Shown: positions 16,326 through 24,600 of the stretch, one piece after another
Numbering within the stretch: position 1 is the stretch's first letter
Layout: every line of letters begins with the position of its first letter
Assembly: GCF_900104345.1 (NCBI RefSeq)
Contig: NZ_FNJN01000001.1
Location: forward strand, 248,001-312,000
Reading direction: 5' to 3'
Source: Microbacterium testaceum StLB037
Lineage (GTDB): Bacteria; Actinomycetota; Actinomycetes; Actinomycetales; Microbacteriaceae
Length of the DNA stretch: 64,000 nt
Translations under genes and position numbers: made by a program
Notes under the pieces: generated by a model
What the model was told of the DNA's origin: nothing
The model's database searches: none
Seen by the model: the letters and a program-made list of their open reading frames with translations, nothing else

Positions 16326-17761
16326 GCGTTCCTCTGCTCGCCGTGGCGACCGCCACCGCGCCGATGCGGGCGACGCGCGCGACGGGCGATCCGGCGACCG
16401 GCGCGCGTTTCGGCGACGCGCTCTCGGACGCCGCCCGTGCGCTGGCCGCGGGTGACGGCGATCCCGCCGCCGCGCCGAGCTCCGGGAGCGGCCGGATCGC
16501 CGTGGTGGGGCTCTGCGCTAAGGCGTCCCTTTCGGGCGGGGACGATCCGGCCCCCGGTGACGAGTCCTCGTCGGAGGGACCGGATGCCGAGACCCCCGCG
16601 CCCGTGGCGATGACGCTGATGCCCTTCCCGGTGCCGCCGACGACGCCGGGGAGCGGGGGACCGCGAGCCGCGGCCGACGCGCCGGACGCTCTGCCGCTCA
16701 CTTCCCCGCCGGAGACGGCCTGGGCCGGCACGGCGGGGGAGACGGTCGCCCTCGGTGCCGCGGTCGGTGCGCCGCTGAGCCCCGCCGCGGCGGATGCGCC
16801 ACCGATCCCCGTGACCGCGACCGCCGTCTTGGCGAGCGCCGGTCCGACGCCCGGAGCCCACGACGACGCCGCGGCGCTTCTGCCTGCCCTTGGAGAGCGC
16901 GCGGCCGATCGCAGCGCCGCGGCCGTCGCTCCCGCAGCGGTTCGCCCCGTTGCGGCCGGCGCGGCCCCCGTCGCCTCGCCGACGGGTGGGGCCCCGGCCG
17001 CTCCCGCACCGACCCCGGGCACGGCCCCCGCGATCTTCGCCCCCGCGCCCGCCACCGTCCCGTCCGTTCCCGAGACCCCCGCCGTGGCCTCGGGAACACC
17101 CGCCGCTTCCGGCCCGAACGATGCCTCCCCGGCCGGTGCCGCCCTCCCCGCCGCGATCGCCCCTGCCTCGCAGCCGACGGAACACGCGCCGTCGACTCCG
17201 CCGACCGTCGCCACGACCGGGGTCGCCGCGGCGGCCCCCGTGCCGGCATCCGTCCCCCTCGCACCGTCCCCTCCGGTCGAAGCCGCCGCCGCGACGGTGA
17301 CCCAGCGCTCGATCGCCGCGCAGGTCGCGCCCGCCGTCGTGCACATCGCTCAGCGCGCCCCGGGCGTCCACCAGATCACCCTGACGGTCAGTCCCGACTC
17401 CACCGGGCCCGTGACCGTCCGCGCGCACATCGGCTCGGGGGGAGAGGTGCGCATCGACCTCGCCGGAGCGACCGAGGCCGGCCGAGACGCGCTGCGCGTC
17501 ATGATCGCCGACCTGCGCCGCGACCTCGCGAGCGTCCTGCCGCACGCCCACCTGAGCGTCGGATCCGGCCCCATCGCCGACACCGGCGCAGGGGACCGCG
17601 GCGCCCCCGGTGGCGGTGGCTCCCTCGCCGATCAGCCCGGGCGCGGACGCGAGCCCCGGCCCGACGCCGCCGGGTCGTCCGCACCCGCCCGCGCGAGCAC
17701 CCGTCCCCTGTCCGCGCCCTCCGTCGCCCTGACCGGCGGCGGGCTCGACATCGTCGTCTGA
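16322..17761 (+). CDS. fliK: Flagellar hook-length control protein
   Basis: This 479-residue secreted ruler has a very long Ala/Pro-rich disordered N-terminal region (residues about 1-330) and a conserved C-terminal hook-length domain (HQITLTVSPDSTGPVTVRAHIGSGGEVRIDL and LRVMIADLRRDLASVLPHAHLSVG). It starts at GTG overlapping fliJ. The ruler length is expected to set hook length. Clusters in related bacteria often carry a muramidase between fliJ and fliK; here there is none. Confidence 0.88.
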   Translation: MSVPLLAVATATAPMRATRATGDPATGARFGDALSDAARALAAGDGDPAAAPSSGSGRIAVVGLCAKASLSGGDDPAPGDESSSEGPDAETPAPVAMTLMPFPVPPTTPGSGGPRAAADAPDALPLTSPPETAWAGTAGETVALGAAVGAPLSPAAADAPPIPVTATAVLASAGPTPGAHDDAAALLPALGERAADRSAAAVAPAAVRPVAAGAAPVASPTGGAPAAPAPTPGTAPAIFAPAPATVPSVPETPAVASGTPAASGPNDASPAGAALPAAIAPASQPTEHAPSTPPTVATTGVAAAAPVPASVPLAPSPPVEAAAATVTQRSIAAQVAPAVVHIAQRAPGVHQITLTVSPDSTGPVTVRAHIGSGGEVRIDLAGATEAGRDALRVMIADLRRDLASVLPHAHLSVGSGPIADTGAGDRGAPGGGGSLADQPGRGREPRPDAAGSSAPARASTRPLSAPSVALTGGGLDIVV

Positions 17762-17773
17762 GAGGACCCCCGC

Positions 17774-18220
17774 ATGCCCGTCACCCCCATCGCCGGCGCA
17801 CCCGCCCCGATCCCGGCGAACACCGCGACCGCCACGGCGGCCGCGAGCGCACCGAAGAAGGCCCTCGACAGCGAGGTGTTCATGAAGCTCCTCGTCACCC
17901 AGCTGACGAACCAGGACCCATCCACCCCGATGGACACCAACCAGATGATCTCGCAGACCACTCAACTGGCCATGATGGAGCAGCTCACGGCGATGAGCCG
18001 CACCTCCACCGAGGCCTTCGCCCTCGACATGCGCCAGGCCGCCTCGACCCTCATCGGCCAGCAGGCCGGCTACCTCGACGCCAAGGGTGCCGCCGTCACG
18101 GGGATCGTGTCCACGGTGAGCTTCGACGGCCCGATCCCGCAGGTCACCATCGGCGACGCGACCGTCCCTCTCGACGAGATCACCTCCCTCGCCACCGCAC
18201 CCACCCGCACGTCCGCCTGA
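17774..18220 (+). CDS. flgD: Flagellar hook assembly protein FlgD
   Basis: This 148-residue hook cap has the conserved FlgD core: LDSEVFMKLLVTQLTNQDPSTPMDTNQMISQTTQLAMMEQL. Only a short C-terminal beta part follows, so it is a compact version lacking the full Ig-like domains of enterobacterial FlgD. It follows fliK by 12 bases and precedes flgE by 23 bases. Confidence 0.94.
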   Translation: MPVTPIAGAPAPIPANTATATAAASAPKKALDSEVFMKLLVTQLTNQDPSTPMDTNQMISQTTQLAMMEQLTAMSRTSTEAFALDMRQAASTLIGQQAGYLDAKGAAVTGIVSTVSFDGPIPQVTIGDATVPLDEITSLATAPTRTSA

Positions 18221-18243
18221 CCACCCCCACGAAAGAGACCTCC

Positions 18244-19407
18244 ATGCTCCGTTCCCTCTCGTCCGGCATCTCCGGACTCCGCGCGCACCAGACCATGCTC
18301 GACGCCACGGGCAACAACATCGCCAACGTCAACACCGCCGGCTTCAAGGGCGCGTCGGTGCTCTTCCAGGACACGCTGTCGCAGGCGGTCGGCGGGGCCG
18401 CGATCCCCGGCGCCGACACCGGCGGTCGCAACCCCGCCCAGGTCGGGCTCGGCGTGCAGGTCGCCGGCATCCGCACCAACTTCAGTCAGGGCGCGGCGCA
18501 GACCACCGGACGCGGGGGCGACCTGATGATCCAGGGCGACGGCTTCTTCGCCGTGCGCTCGGGCGGGGAGACCCTCTACACGCGGGCCGGAGGCTTCGGC
18601 TTCGACGGCGCCGGCAACATGGTCACGGCCGACGGGTCGTTCGTGCAGGGATGGACCGCCCAGAACGGCGTCGTGGCCACCGGGCAGGCGGCGGGCAACA
18701 TCTCGCTCCCGCAGGGGGCGGTCTCGCCGGCCCGCGAGACGACAGCGGCGACGGTGACGGGCAACCTCCCCTCGTCCGCCGCCGTGGGCGACAAGATCGT
18801 CCGCGACATCGCGGTGCACGACGCCCAGGGGGCCACCACCTCGCTCAGCCTCACCTTCACCCGCACCGCGACGGGGTGGGACGTCACCGAGCCCGCGAGC
18901 GGCGCCACCGGCACTCTCGCGTTCGTCGACGGCCGCCAGCCCACGGGGCTCACCCTGAACGCCGGCGACATCGAGGTCGACCTCTCCACGGTCACCGGCT
19001 TCGCCGACATGAGCACGGTCGCGATCACCTCGCAGGACGGTGCCGCCGCCGGCACCCTGCAGTCGTACTCCATCACCGGGGACGGCTCGATCGTCGGAAC
19101 CTTCTCGAACGGCCGCACCGAGACTCTGGCGAAGGTCGCGATGGTCACCTTCGCCAATGCGGAGGGTCTCGAGAAGGTCGGGGGCACGGCCTTCCGCGCC
19201 ACCGTCAACAGCGGCGGCGCCCAGATCGGCGAGGCCGGACAGGCCGGCTTCGGCAAGCTCGTCTCGGGCTCGCTCGAGATGAGCAACGTCGACCTGTCGC
19301 AGGAGTTCACCAACCTCATCGTCGCCCAGCGCGGCTTCCAGGCGAGCGCCCGCATCATCACGACGAGCGACGAAGTGCTGCAGGAACTCACCAACCTCAA
19401 GCGCTGA
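18244..19407 (+). CDS. flgE: Flagellar hook protein
   Basis: This 387-residue rod/hook-family protein has the N-terminal LRSLSSGISGLRAHQTMLDATGNNIANVNTAGFKG and the C-terminal VDLSQEFTNLIVAQRGFQASARIITTSDEVLQELTNLKR. Its length and its position after flgD point to the hook. No separate FlgF or FlgG is seen in the window, so this may be the only gene of its family here. It is the last gene before a new promoter. Confidence 0.92.
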   Translation: MLRSLSSGISGLRAHQTMLDATGNNIANVNTAGFKGASVLFQDTLSQAVGGAAIPGADTGGRNPAQVGLGVQVAGIRTNFSQGAAQTTGRGGDLMIQGDGFFAVRSGGETLYTRAGGFGFDGAGNMVTADGSFVQGWTAQNGVVATGQAAGNISLPQGAVSPARETTAATVTGNLPSSAAVGDKIVRDIAVHDAQGATTSLSLTFTRTATGWDVTEPASGATGTLAFVDGRQPTGLTLNAGDIEVDLSTVTGFADMSTVAITSQDGAAAGTLQSYSITGDGSIVGTFSNGRTETLAKVAMVTFANAEGLEKVGGTAFRATVNSGGAQIGEAGQAGFGKLVSGSLEMSNVDLSQEFTNLIVAQRGFQASARIITTSDEVLQELTNLKR

Positions 19408-19441
19408 CCCCACGGCGCCCGACGACGCGGCCCACCCGAGT

Positions 19442-19468
19442 TACCCGCGGTGGGCCGCGTCGCGATAG
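19442..19468 (+). promoter_or_regulatory. Sigma-28-type promoter of the flbD-mot operon
   Basis: TACC, 15 bases, CGCGATAG. Unlike fliC, flgB, fliH and fliP, the 39-base leader to the flbD ATG has no ACGGA hairpin. Confidence 0.75.
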
Positions 19469-19507
19469 TCGGGGGCGTCCCCTCACCCATCGACCGGAGA
19501 CCCCTCG

Positions 19508-19723
19508 ATGATCACCCTCACCCGTCTCGACCACACGCGATTCGCGGTGAACCCGGATCTGATCGAGCGGGTGCACGAGTCGCCCGACACGACCCTGCAC
19601 ATGGTCGACGGTCGCGTGTACAACGTCGAGGAGAGCCTCGACGACCTCGTCGACCTCATCGTCGCCTACCGCGCGCGCGTTCTCGCAGCGGCATCCGCCC
19701 TCTCGGCACGCTCGGAGCTCTGA
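19508..19723 (+). CDS. flbD: FlbD-family flagellar protein
   Basis: This 71-residue protein matches the small FlbD/SwrD family: it begins MITLTRLDHTRFAVNPDLIERVHESPDTTLHMVDGRVYNV. In Bacillus the homologue SwrD raises motor torque. It directly precedes motA by one base, as in many Gram-positive flagellar operons. CGGAG precedes the ATG. Confidence 0.92.
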   Translation: MITLTRLDHTRFAVNPDLIERVHESPDTTLHMVDGRVYNVEESLDDLVDLIVAYRARVLAAASALSARSEL

Positions 19724-19724
19724 C

Positions 19725-20528
19725 GTGGACATCGCTTTCGTCGTCGGGGTCGTGGTGGCCTTCGGCGCGCTGTACGCCATGATCACGATGGAGGGCGCCC
19801 ACCTGAGCGCGCTCCTGCTGCCGGCGCCGATGATCCTCGTGCTCGGCTCGACCATCGGCGTCGGCATCGCCAGCCACACCCTGCGCGACGCCATCGCGGC
19901 GTTCGGCTCGCTCGGCCGGGTGGTGCGCGGTCCTCGATCCGCGCCCGCCGCCGTCATCCCGATCCTCGTCGCGTACGCCGAGAAGGCGCGGACCGAGGGC
20001 TTGCTGCGCCTCGAGGACGAGCTCGACTCCGCCCCCGACGATTACACGCGCCGCGCGCTGCAGGCGGTTGCCGACGGCGTCGACGCCGAAGACCTGCGGA
20101 CGCTGATGGACGACGAGATCGTCGCCGAGTCCGCGCGCAATCGCGTGGCCGCCCGCTTCTTCTCGGCCCTGGGCGGGTACGCCCCCACCATCGGCATCGT
20201 CGGAACGGTGGTCTCGCTCACGCACGTGCTCGAGAACCTCAACAAACCCGACGAGCTCGGCCACATGATCGCGGCGGCGTTCGTCGCAACCCTCTGGGGC
20301 CTGCTCTCGGCCAACTTCATCTGGAACCCCATCGCGGGGCGATTGAACCGCATGGCCGCCGTCGAGCAGGAGCGCATGACGCTTGTGTGCGAGGGCATCC
20401 TCGCCATCCAGGCCGGTGGGGGCCCGCGTCTCGTCGAGGAGCGGCTGCTGGCCCTCACCACCTACAAGCCCAAGAAGAAGAAGGAGTCCCGGCCCGAGAA
20501 GGCCGCCGCGACGGGGGATGCCGAGTGA
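19725..20528 (+). CDS. motA: Flagellar motor stator protein MotA
   Basis: This 267-residue inner-membrane protein forms the proton-conducting stator with MotB. It has about four transmembrane segments: two near the N-terminus and two after residue 145. The conserved GGYAPTIGIVGTVVSL and HMIAAAFVATLWGLLSANFIWNPIAGRL are present. A long cytoplasmic loop (residues about 60-145) should contact FliG. It starts at GTG. The Lys-rich C-terminus overlaps motB (GTGA). Confidence 0.94.
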   Translation: MDIAFVVGVVVAFGALYAMITMEGAHLSALLLPAPMILVLGSTIGVGIASHTLRDAIAAFGSLGRVVRGPRSAPAAVIPILVAYAEKARTEGLLRLEDELDSAPDDYTRRALQAVADGVDAEDLRTLMDDEIVAESARNRVAARFFSALGGYAPTIGIVGTVVSLTHVLENLNKPDELGHMIAAAFVATLWGLLSANFIWNPIAGRLNRMAAVEQERMTLVCEGILAIQAGGGPRLVEERLLALTTYKPKKKKESRPEKAAATGDAE

Positions 20529-21337
20529 GCACCAGCCGCCGTGCGCGCACCCGGAGGCATGACGAGGACGACCACGACGAGCCCGACGAGCGCTGGGCGG
20601 TGTCGTACTCCGACATGGTGACCGTGCTGATGTGCCTGTTCATCGTGCTGTACGCGGTGTCGATCGTCGACGACACCAAGTACGAGCAGCTCAAGAACGG
20701 TCTCGCCGAAGCCTTCGGGCAATCCCAGACCGAGGGCGGCGGCGATTTCACCGAGGGGCTGGTGATCCCGCCGGAACTCCTCGTCGAGGACGGCGTCGAG
20801 GACGTCGCGATGCGGGCCGCCCGCGAGGTGGACACCCTCGAGCAGATGAAGGCGCAGATCACCTCGGTGCTGGCCGCCCAGGGCCTGGCCGACACGGTCG
20901 ACTTCGTCATCGACGAGCGGGGACTGAAGGTCGGCCTCGTCGGCGCCGAGACCTTCTTCACCGACAATCGCACCGACCTCTCGGCGAAGGCGGACGCCGT
21001 CCTCGACGCCATCGGCGACGTGCTCGCCCCCGCCGGCAACCCCCTCAGCATCGAAGGGCACGCCGACCATCGAGCGGCCGTCGCGCCGTACGAGAGCAAC
21101 TGGGAGCTCAGCAGCGGACGCGCCACCAAGGTCGCCCGCTTCCTCGTCGAGCACGAGGGCATCACCGGCTCCCGCGTGCAGGCCGTCGGCTACTCCGATC
21201 AGCGTCCGCTCGTCGAGGGGGACACCGCCGAGGATCTCGCCGCGAACCGCCGCGTCGACATCGTCGTGCAGTCCACCGAGGCAGAGAAGGTGCGTGCCCT
21301 CATCCCCGGTCTCGTCCAGACCGCTCCGCGGGGCTGA
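20525..21337 (+). CDS. motB: Flagellar motor stator protein MotB
   Basis: This 270-residue protein anchors the stator to peptidoglycan. A short charged N-terminus precedes one transmembrane helix (RWAVSYSDMVTVLMCLFIVLYAVS), whose Asp in SYSDM is the proton-carrying residue. The C-terminal OmpA-like domain has LSIEGHADHR and AANRRVDIVV. The GTG at 20525 overlaps the motA stop. Confidence 0.94.
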   Translation: MSTSRRARTRRHDEDDHDEPDERWAVSYSDMVTVLMCLFIVLYAVSIVDDTKYEQLKNGLAEAFGQSQTEGGGDFTEGLVIPPELLVEDGVEDVAMRAAREVDTLEQMKAQITSVLAAQGLADTVDFVIDERGLKVGLVGAETFFTDNRTDLSAKADAVLDAIGDVLAPAGNPLSIEGHADHRAAVAPYESNWELSSGRATKVARFLVEHEGITGSRVQAVGYSDQRPLVEGDTAEDLAANRRVDIVVQSTEAEKVRALIPGLVQTAPRG

Positions 21338-21370
21338 CGCCTCGTGTCCCCGATCTCGAAGGAGCCCGTC

Positions 21371-22264
21371 ATGACGGCCGCCGTCCACGACGACCCCCTG
21401 CGCCGCTACCCCGACTACGACTTCACGCGCCCGGCCCAGCTCGGACGCGAGCATCGCCGCCGGCTCGAGGCGGCGTTCGAGGCGTTCGCGCGGCAGTGGG
21501 CCTCGCAGCTCACCGGCAAGGTGCGCATGCGCACCCACCTGACGCTCGAGGGCGTCGAGCTGATGTCGTACCAGGAGTACGCCGACACCCTCCCGTCGAC
21601 GACCGCGATGGTCACCGGGGCGACCGCGGGACGCGAGGAGCCGGGTGTCGTGCAGTTCGATCTGGGCGTGGCGCTGACGTGGGTGGTGCAGATGCTCGGG
21701 GGCCGGAGCACCGCCCCGATCGAACCGCGCACGCTGACCCCCATCGAGTCCGCGCTGATCCGCCAGCTGATGGACCGCACGTTCGAACTGCTGACCACGA
21801 GCCTGGGGATGCTGCTGCCGAGCCCCCTGACCTATGCGGGCCTGCACGACAACCCGCAGTACCTCCAGGTCATCTCGCCCGGCGAGGCGGTCATCGTCGC
21901 TCGGTTCGCGATGCGGATGGGTGAGGCGCGCTCGACCGCGACCGTCATGCTGCCGGCCGCCGTGGTCGTCGACCAGCTCGCCGAGAGCGAGCGCGACGCG
22001 GCCGCGGCCCATCGCGCGGGCGCGACCGTCGACCAGCTCCTGGGTGCTCCGCTCGAGGTGTCGCTGCGCATCGCGCCGCGGGTCATCGCGGCGGGGGAGG
22101 TCCTGAACCTCGCCCCGGGCGATCTGCTGCGCTTCGCCCATCCCGAGACCAAACCCTTCGACCTCATCGTCGGCGACACCCCGATCGCGCGCGCCGTCCC
22201 CGGTGCCCAGGGCTCGCGACTCGCCTGCACGATCACCACCATCCTCGAGGAGACCACCCGATGA
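21371..22264 (+). CDS. fliM: Flagellar motor switch protein FliM, short N-terminus
   Basis: This 297-residue C-ring protein has the CheC-like middle domain (YDFTRPAQLGREHRRRLEAAFEAFARQWASQL, then FDLGVALTWVVQMLGG) and a C-terminal SpoA domain (LEVSLRIAPRVIAAGEVLNLAPGDLLRF). The start is ATG 21371, since AAGGAG lies six bases upstream; a GTG at 21344 would add nine residues. With either start the N-terminal LSQ-EIDALL peptide that binds CheY-P in other bacteria is missing. No fliL lies between motB and fliM. Confidence 0.92.
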   Translation: MTAAVHDDPLRRYPDYDFTRPAQLGREHRRRLEAAFEAFARQWASQLTGKVRMRTHLTLEGVELMSYQEYADTLPSTTAMVTGATAGREEPGVVQFDLGVALTWVVQMLGGRSTAPIEPRTLTPIESALIRQLMDRTFELLTTSLGMLLPSPLTYAGLHDNPQYLQVISPGEAVIVARFAMRMGEARSTATVMLPAAVVVDQLAESERDAAAAHRAGATVDQLLGAPLEVSLRIAPRVIAAGEVLNLAPGDLLRFAHPETKPFDLIVGDTPIARAVPGAQGSRLACTITTILEETTR

Positions 22265-22920
22265 GCACCTTCCACGCCGCCGCCATGGCCGCCGCGATCG
22301 CGGCGAAGCTCCCCTTCGGCTTCCCCGTGCTGCCGACGCCGTCCACCGACCCGGGAGCGACCGGGCGGGCCGTCGTCGTCGCCTTCAGCGGCGCCCCGGG
22401 GGCCAGTATCGCCGTGCAGATCGCCGATCCCGCGGGCCTCGACGACGGGTCGAGCGGCGAAGAGCTGTCGGACCGCCTGCACCCCGCCTTCCAGGCCGCC
22501 GTGGCCGTGCTCGGAACGGGCACCCTCGGCGAGGGGGAGGAGGTGGATGCCGCGAGCGTGTTCACCGAGGCCGGAGCCCAGGTGTTCGACCTCGTCCGCG
22601 AGGACGGCACCACCGTCGCCCGCGCGGCGATCCGCATCGACGACGCCCGCGCCGCCGCCTCGACGGCCGGCCCGGTTCGGCTCAGCCGGATCGCGGGGGT
22701 GGAGATGGAACTGGTGGTCGAGATCGGCCGCACCCGGCTCCCCGTGCGCGACGTGCTGAGCCTCGAGCCCGGCCACGTCGTCGAGCTGGACCGCGCCGCG
22801 GGGTCGCCGGCCGACATCACGCTGAACGGCCGTCTCATCGGGCACGGCACGGTCGTCGTCGCGGACGGAGATTTCGCGGTGCGCGTGGAGCGCATCATCG
22901 ACCAGGCCGGGAGCGACTGA
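22261..22920 (+). CDS. fliN: Flagellar motor switch protein FliN
   Basis: This 219-residue C-ring protein has a clear C-terminal SpoA domain (LSRIAGVEMELVVEIGRTRLPVRDVLSLEPGHVVELDRAAGSPADITLNGRLIGHG) as in FliN/FliY. The N-terminal 130 residues form a separate alpha/beta region (TGRAVVVAFSGAPGASIAVQIADP) that is longer than plain FliN. It may correspond to the degenerate CheC-like part of FliY. It overlaps fliM by ATGA. Confidence 0.9.
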   Translation: MSTFHAAAMAAAIAAKLPFGFPVLPTPSTDPGATGRAVVVAFSGAPGASIAVQIADPAGLDDGSSGEELSDRLHPAFQAAVAVLGTGTLGEGEEVDAASVFTEAGAQVFDLVREDGTTVARAAIRIDDARAAASTAGPVRLSRIAGVEMELVVEIGRTRLPVRDVLSLEPGHVVELDRAAGSPADITLNGRLIGHGTVVVADGDFAVRVERIIDQAGSD

Positions 22921-22922
22921 CC

Positions 22923-23378
22923 GTGGACGATCTGCTCCTCGCCGCGCGGACGGTCGTTTCGCTCGCCGCGGTGGTCGGGCTGCTGCTCTTCCTCGCGAAG
23001 CGGGTGCAGAAGGGACAGGCGGCGGGTGACAGCCCTTTCTCGTCGCTGGTGCCGAAGGGTCTGGGGCGGCGCCTGCGCCCCCTCGCGGGCTTCGCGGCCC
23101 GCACCGGGGCGGCGACGCCGTCCCGCGCGCGGAGCGAGAAGATCACGGTGGTCGCGCGCACCGGGCTCGGGGGCCGTGCGCAGCTCGTCGTCGCCGAGTT
23201 CGGCGGCATCCGGTACGTGCTGGGCGTGAGCGAGAAGGGCATCGACGTCGTCGACACCCAGGAGGCGCCGATCGAGCTCGCCGAGGAGGACTCCGCCGAG
23301 CGCGGCGAGAACGTCCTGACGTTGACGGATGCCGGCACCCCGAGCGACGGCGAGAGATCCGGGGCCCACGCGGCCTGA
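22923..23378 (+). CDS. fliO: Flagellar biosynthetic protein FliO
   Basis: This 151-residue protein has one N-terminal transmembrane helix (LLAARTVVSLAAVVGLLLFLAKRV) and a cytoplasmic FliO domain with ITVVARTGLGGRAQLVVAEFGGIRYVLGVSEKGIDVVD. FliO helps assemble the FliP/Q/R export gate. It starts at GTG two bases after fliN. Confidence 0.88.
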   Translation: MDDLLLAARTVVSLAAVVGLLLFLAKRVQKGQAAGDSPFSSLVPKGLGRRLRPLAGFAARTGAATPSRARSEKITVVARTGLGGRAQLVVAEFGGIRYVLGVSEKGIDVVDTQEAPIELAEEDSAERGENVLTLTDAGTPSDGERSGAHAA

Positions 23379-23383
23379 GCGGT

Positions 23384-23410
23384 TACCGCGCGGGGGCGCC
23401 GTCGCGATAG
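23384..23410 (+). promoter_or_regulatory. Sigma-28-type promoter of the fliP operon
   Basis: TACC, 15 bases, CGCGATAG, preceded by GGT. It starts 5 bases after the fliO stop. Confidence 0.75.
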
Positions 23411-23417
23411 TCGGTGG

Positions 23418-23475
23418 CGAGCACGGATCGCTCGACCCCCTGGCTACGGATCGGCCTCGTCACCCACGCACGGAG
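23418..23475 (+). promoter_or_regulatory. fliP leader: ACGGA hairpins (putative CsrA sites)
   Basis: Hairpin 1 is CGAGC-ACGGATC-GCTCG (23418-23434, 5 bp). Hairpin 2 is GGCT-ACGGATC-GGCC (23442-23456); its stem has changed on both sides compared with flgB and fliH (GGCC/GGCT) and still pairs. A third ACGGA (23470-23474) overlaps the ribosome site CGGAG (23471-23475). Confidence 0.6.
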
Positions 23476-23482
23476 TGCCGTC

Positions 23483-24325
23483 TTGCCCGTTTCCGCGTCG
23501 CGCCCCGCGCCCCGCCCCGCCGGGCGGCGTCGACAGTTTCGTCGCGGCCGCTGGGGGACCGGCATCCTGGGTCTGCTCGGCGTTCTCGCGGTGCTCGCCG
23601 TCGTCGACGTCGTCGCGGGAGGTGCGGCTCTCGCCGCCACGGGGGAATCCGGGGGATCGGGCGGGGTCAGCATCAACGGCATCAACGCGACGCCGTCCGA
23701 CAGCATCACGACGCTTCTGGGCATCACCGTGCTCAGCGTCGCCCCGGCTCTGCTGCTGATGATGACGAGCTTCACGAAGATCTTCGTGGTGCTCGCGCTG
23801 ACGCGGAACGCGCTGTCGCTCCCCTCGATCCCTCCGAACCAGGTCCTGGCGGGACTCAGCCTCTTCTTGACGCTGTTCATCATGTGGCCCGTGCTGACCG
23901 AGATCAATCAACTCGCCGTCGCGCCCTTCACCGCGGGGCAGATCGACTTCGGTCAGGCCTTCGACGCCGCGCAGGCCCCGCTTCGCACGTGGATGCTGCA
24001 GTTCACGCGCGAGGAGGACATCGCCCTGATGCACCGCGCCGCGCAGATGGCGAACCCCGACAGTCCCGAGGCGATCCCGCTGTACACCCTGATCCCGGCC
24101 TTCATGCTGAGCGAGCTGCGGGCGGCGTTCGTGATCGGGTTCATCGTGTTCATCCCGTTCCTCGTCATCGACCTCGTCGTCTCGAGCGCGTTGATGTCGA
24201 TGGGCATGATGATGCTGCCGCCGGTCATGATCTCGCTGCCCTTCAAGATCCTGCTGTTCCTCCTGGTGGACGGGTGGGGTCTCGTCATCACCTCGCTCGT
24301 GCAGTCCTATCGGGGCGGCACGTGA
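23483..24325 (+). CDS. fliP: Flagellar biosynthetic protein FliP
   Basis: This 280-residue export-gate subunit has a signal-like N-terminal helix (LGLLGVLAVLAVVDVVAGGAALAA), then ITVLSVAPALLLMMTSFTKIFVVLALTRNALSLPSIPPNQVLAGLSLFLTLFIM and the C-terminal FIPFLVIDLVVSSALMSMGMMMLPPVMISLPFKILLFLLVDGW of FliP. The start chosen is TTG 23483 with CGGAG seven bases upstream. A GTG at 23414 would place the leader hairpins inside the coding region. It overlaps fliQ. Confidence 0.93.
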   Translation: MPVSASRPAPRPAGRRRQFRRGRWGTGILGLLGVLAVLAVVDVVAGGAALAATGESGGSGGVSINGINATPSDSITTLLGITVLSVAPALLLMMTSFTKIFVVLALTRNALSLPSIPPNQVLAGLSLFLTLFIMWPVLTEINQLAVAPFTAGQIDFGQAFDAAQAPLRTWMLQFTREEDIALMHRAAQMANPDSPEAIPLYTLIPAFMLSELRAAFVIGFIVFIPFLVIDLVVSSALMSMGMMMLPPVMISLPFKILLFLLVDGWGLVITSLVQSYRGGT

Positions 24326-24600
24326 ATCCCGAAGCGGTCATGGACATCGGGGCGAGCGCCCTGATGCTCGCCGCGAAGCTCAGCGCGCCCCTGCTCATCA
24401 CCGCCCTCGTGGTCGGTTTCGCCATCTCGCTGCTGCAGTCGATCACGCAGGTGCAGGAGATGACGATGTCGTTCGTGCCGAAGCTGCTCGCGGTGGGCAT
24501 CGCGCTGATGGTGTGCGGCAACTGGATGATCGCCGAGACGGTCGCCTTCACGCACGAACTCTTCCAGCGTCTGCCGTCGTTGCTGAACGGCGGCGGATGA
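24322..24600 (+). CDS. fliQ: Flagellar biosynthetic protein FliQ
   Basis: This 92-residue export-gate subunit has two transmembrane helices, SAPLLITALVVGFAISLLQSITQVQEMTMSFVPKLLAVGIALMVCGNWM. The conserved TQVQEMT turn of FliQ is present. It starts at GTG overlapping the fliP stop and overlaps fliR by ATGA. Confidence 0.94.
   Translation: MNPEAVMDIGASALMLAAKLSAPLLITALVVGFAISLLQSITQVQEMTMSFVPKLLAVGIALMVCGNWMIAETVAFTHELFQRLPSLLNGGG

Noticed and set aside
20462..22141. Long open frames opposite the flagellar genes
   Set aside because: They are high-GC shadows of motA, motB and fliM, with Arg/His/Ala-rich translations and no domain.
23414..23482. Upstream GTG start of fliP
   Set aside because: It would put the two conserved leader hairpins inside the coding region and has no ribosome site; TTG 23483 has CGGAG at proper spacing.
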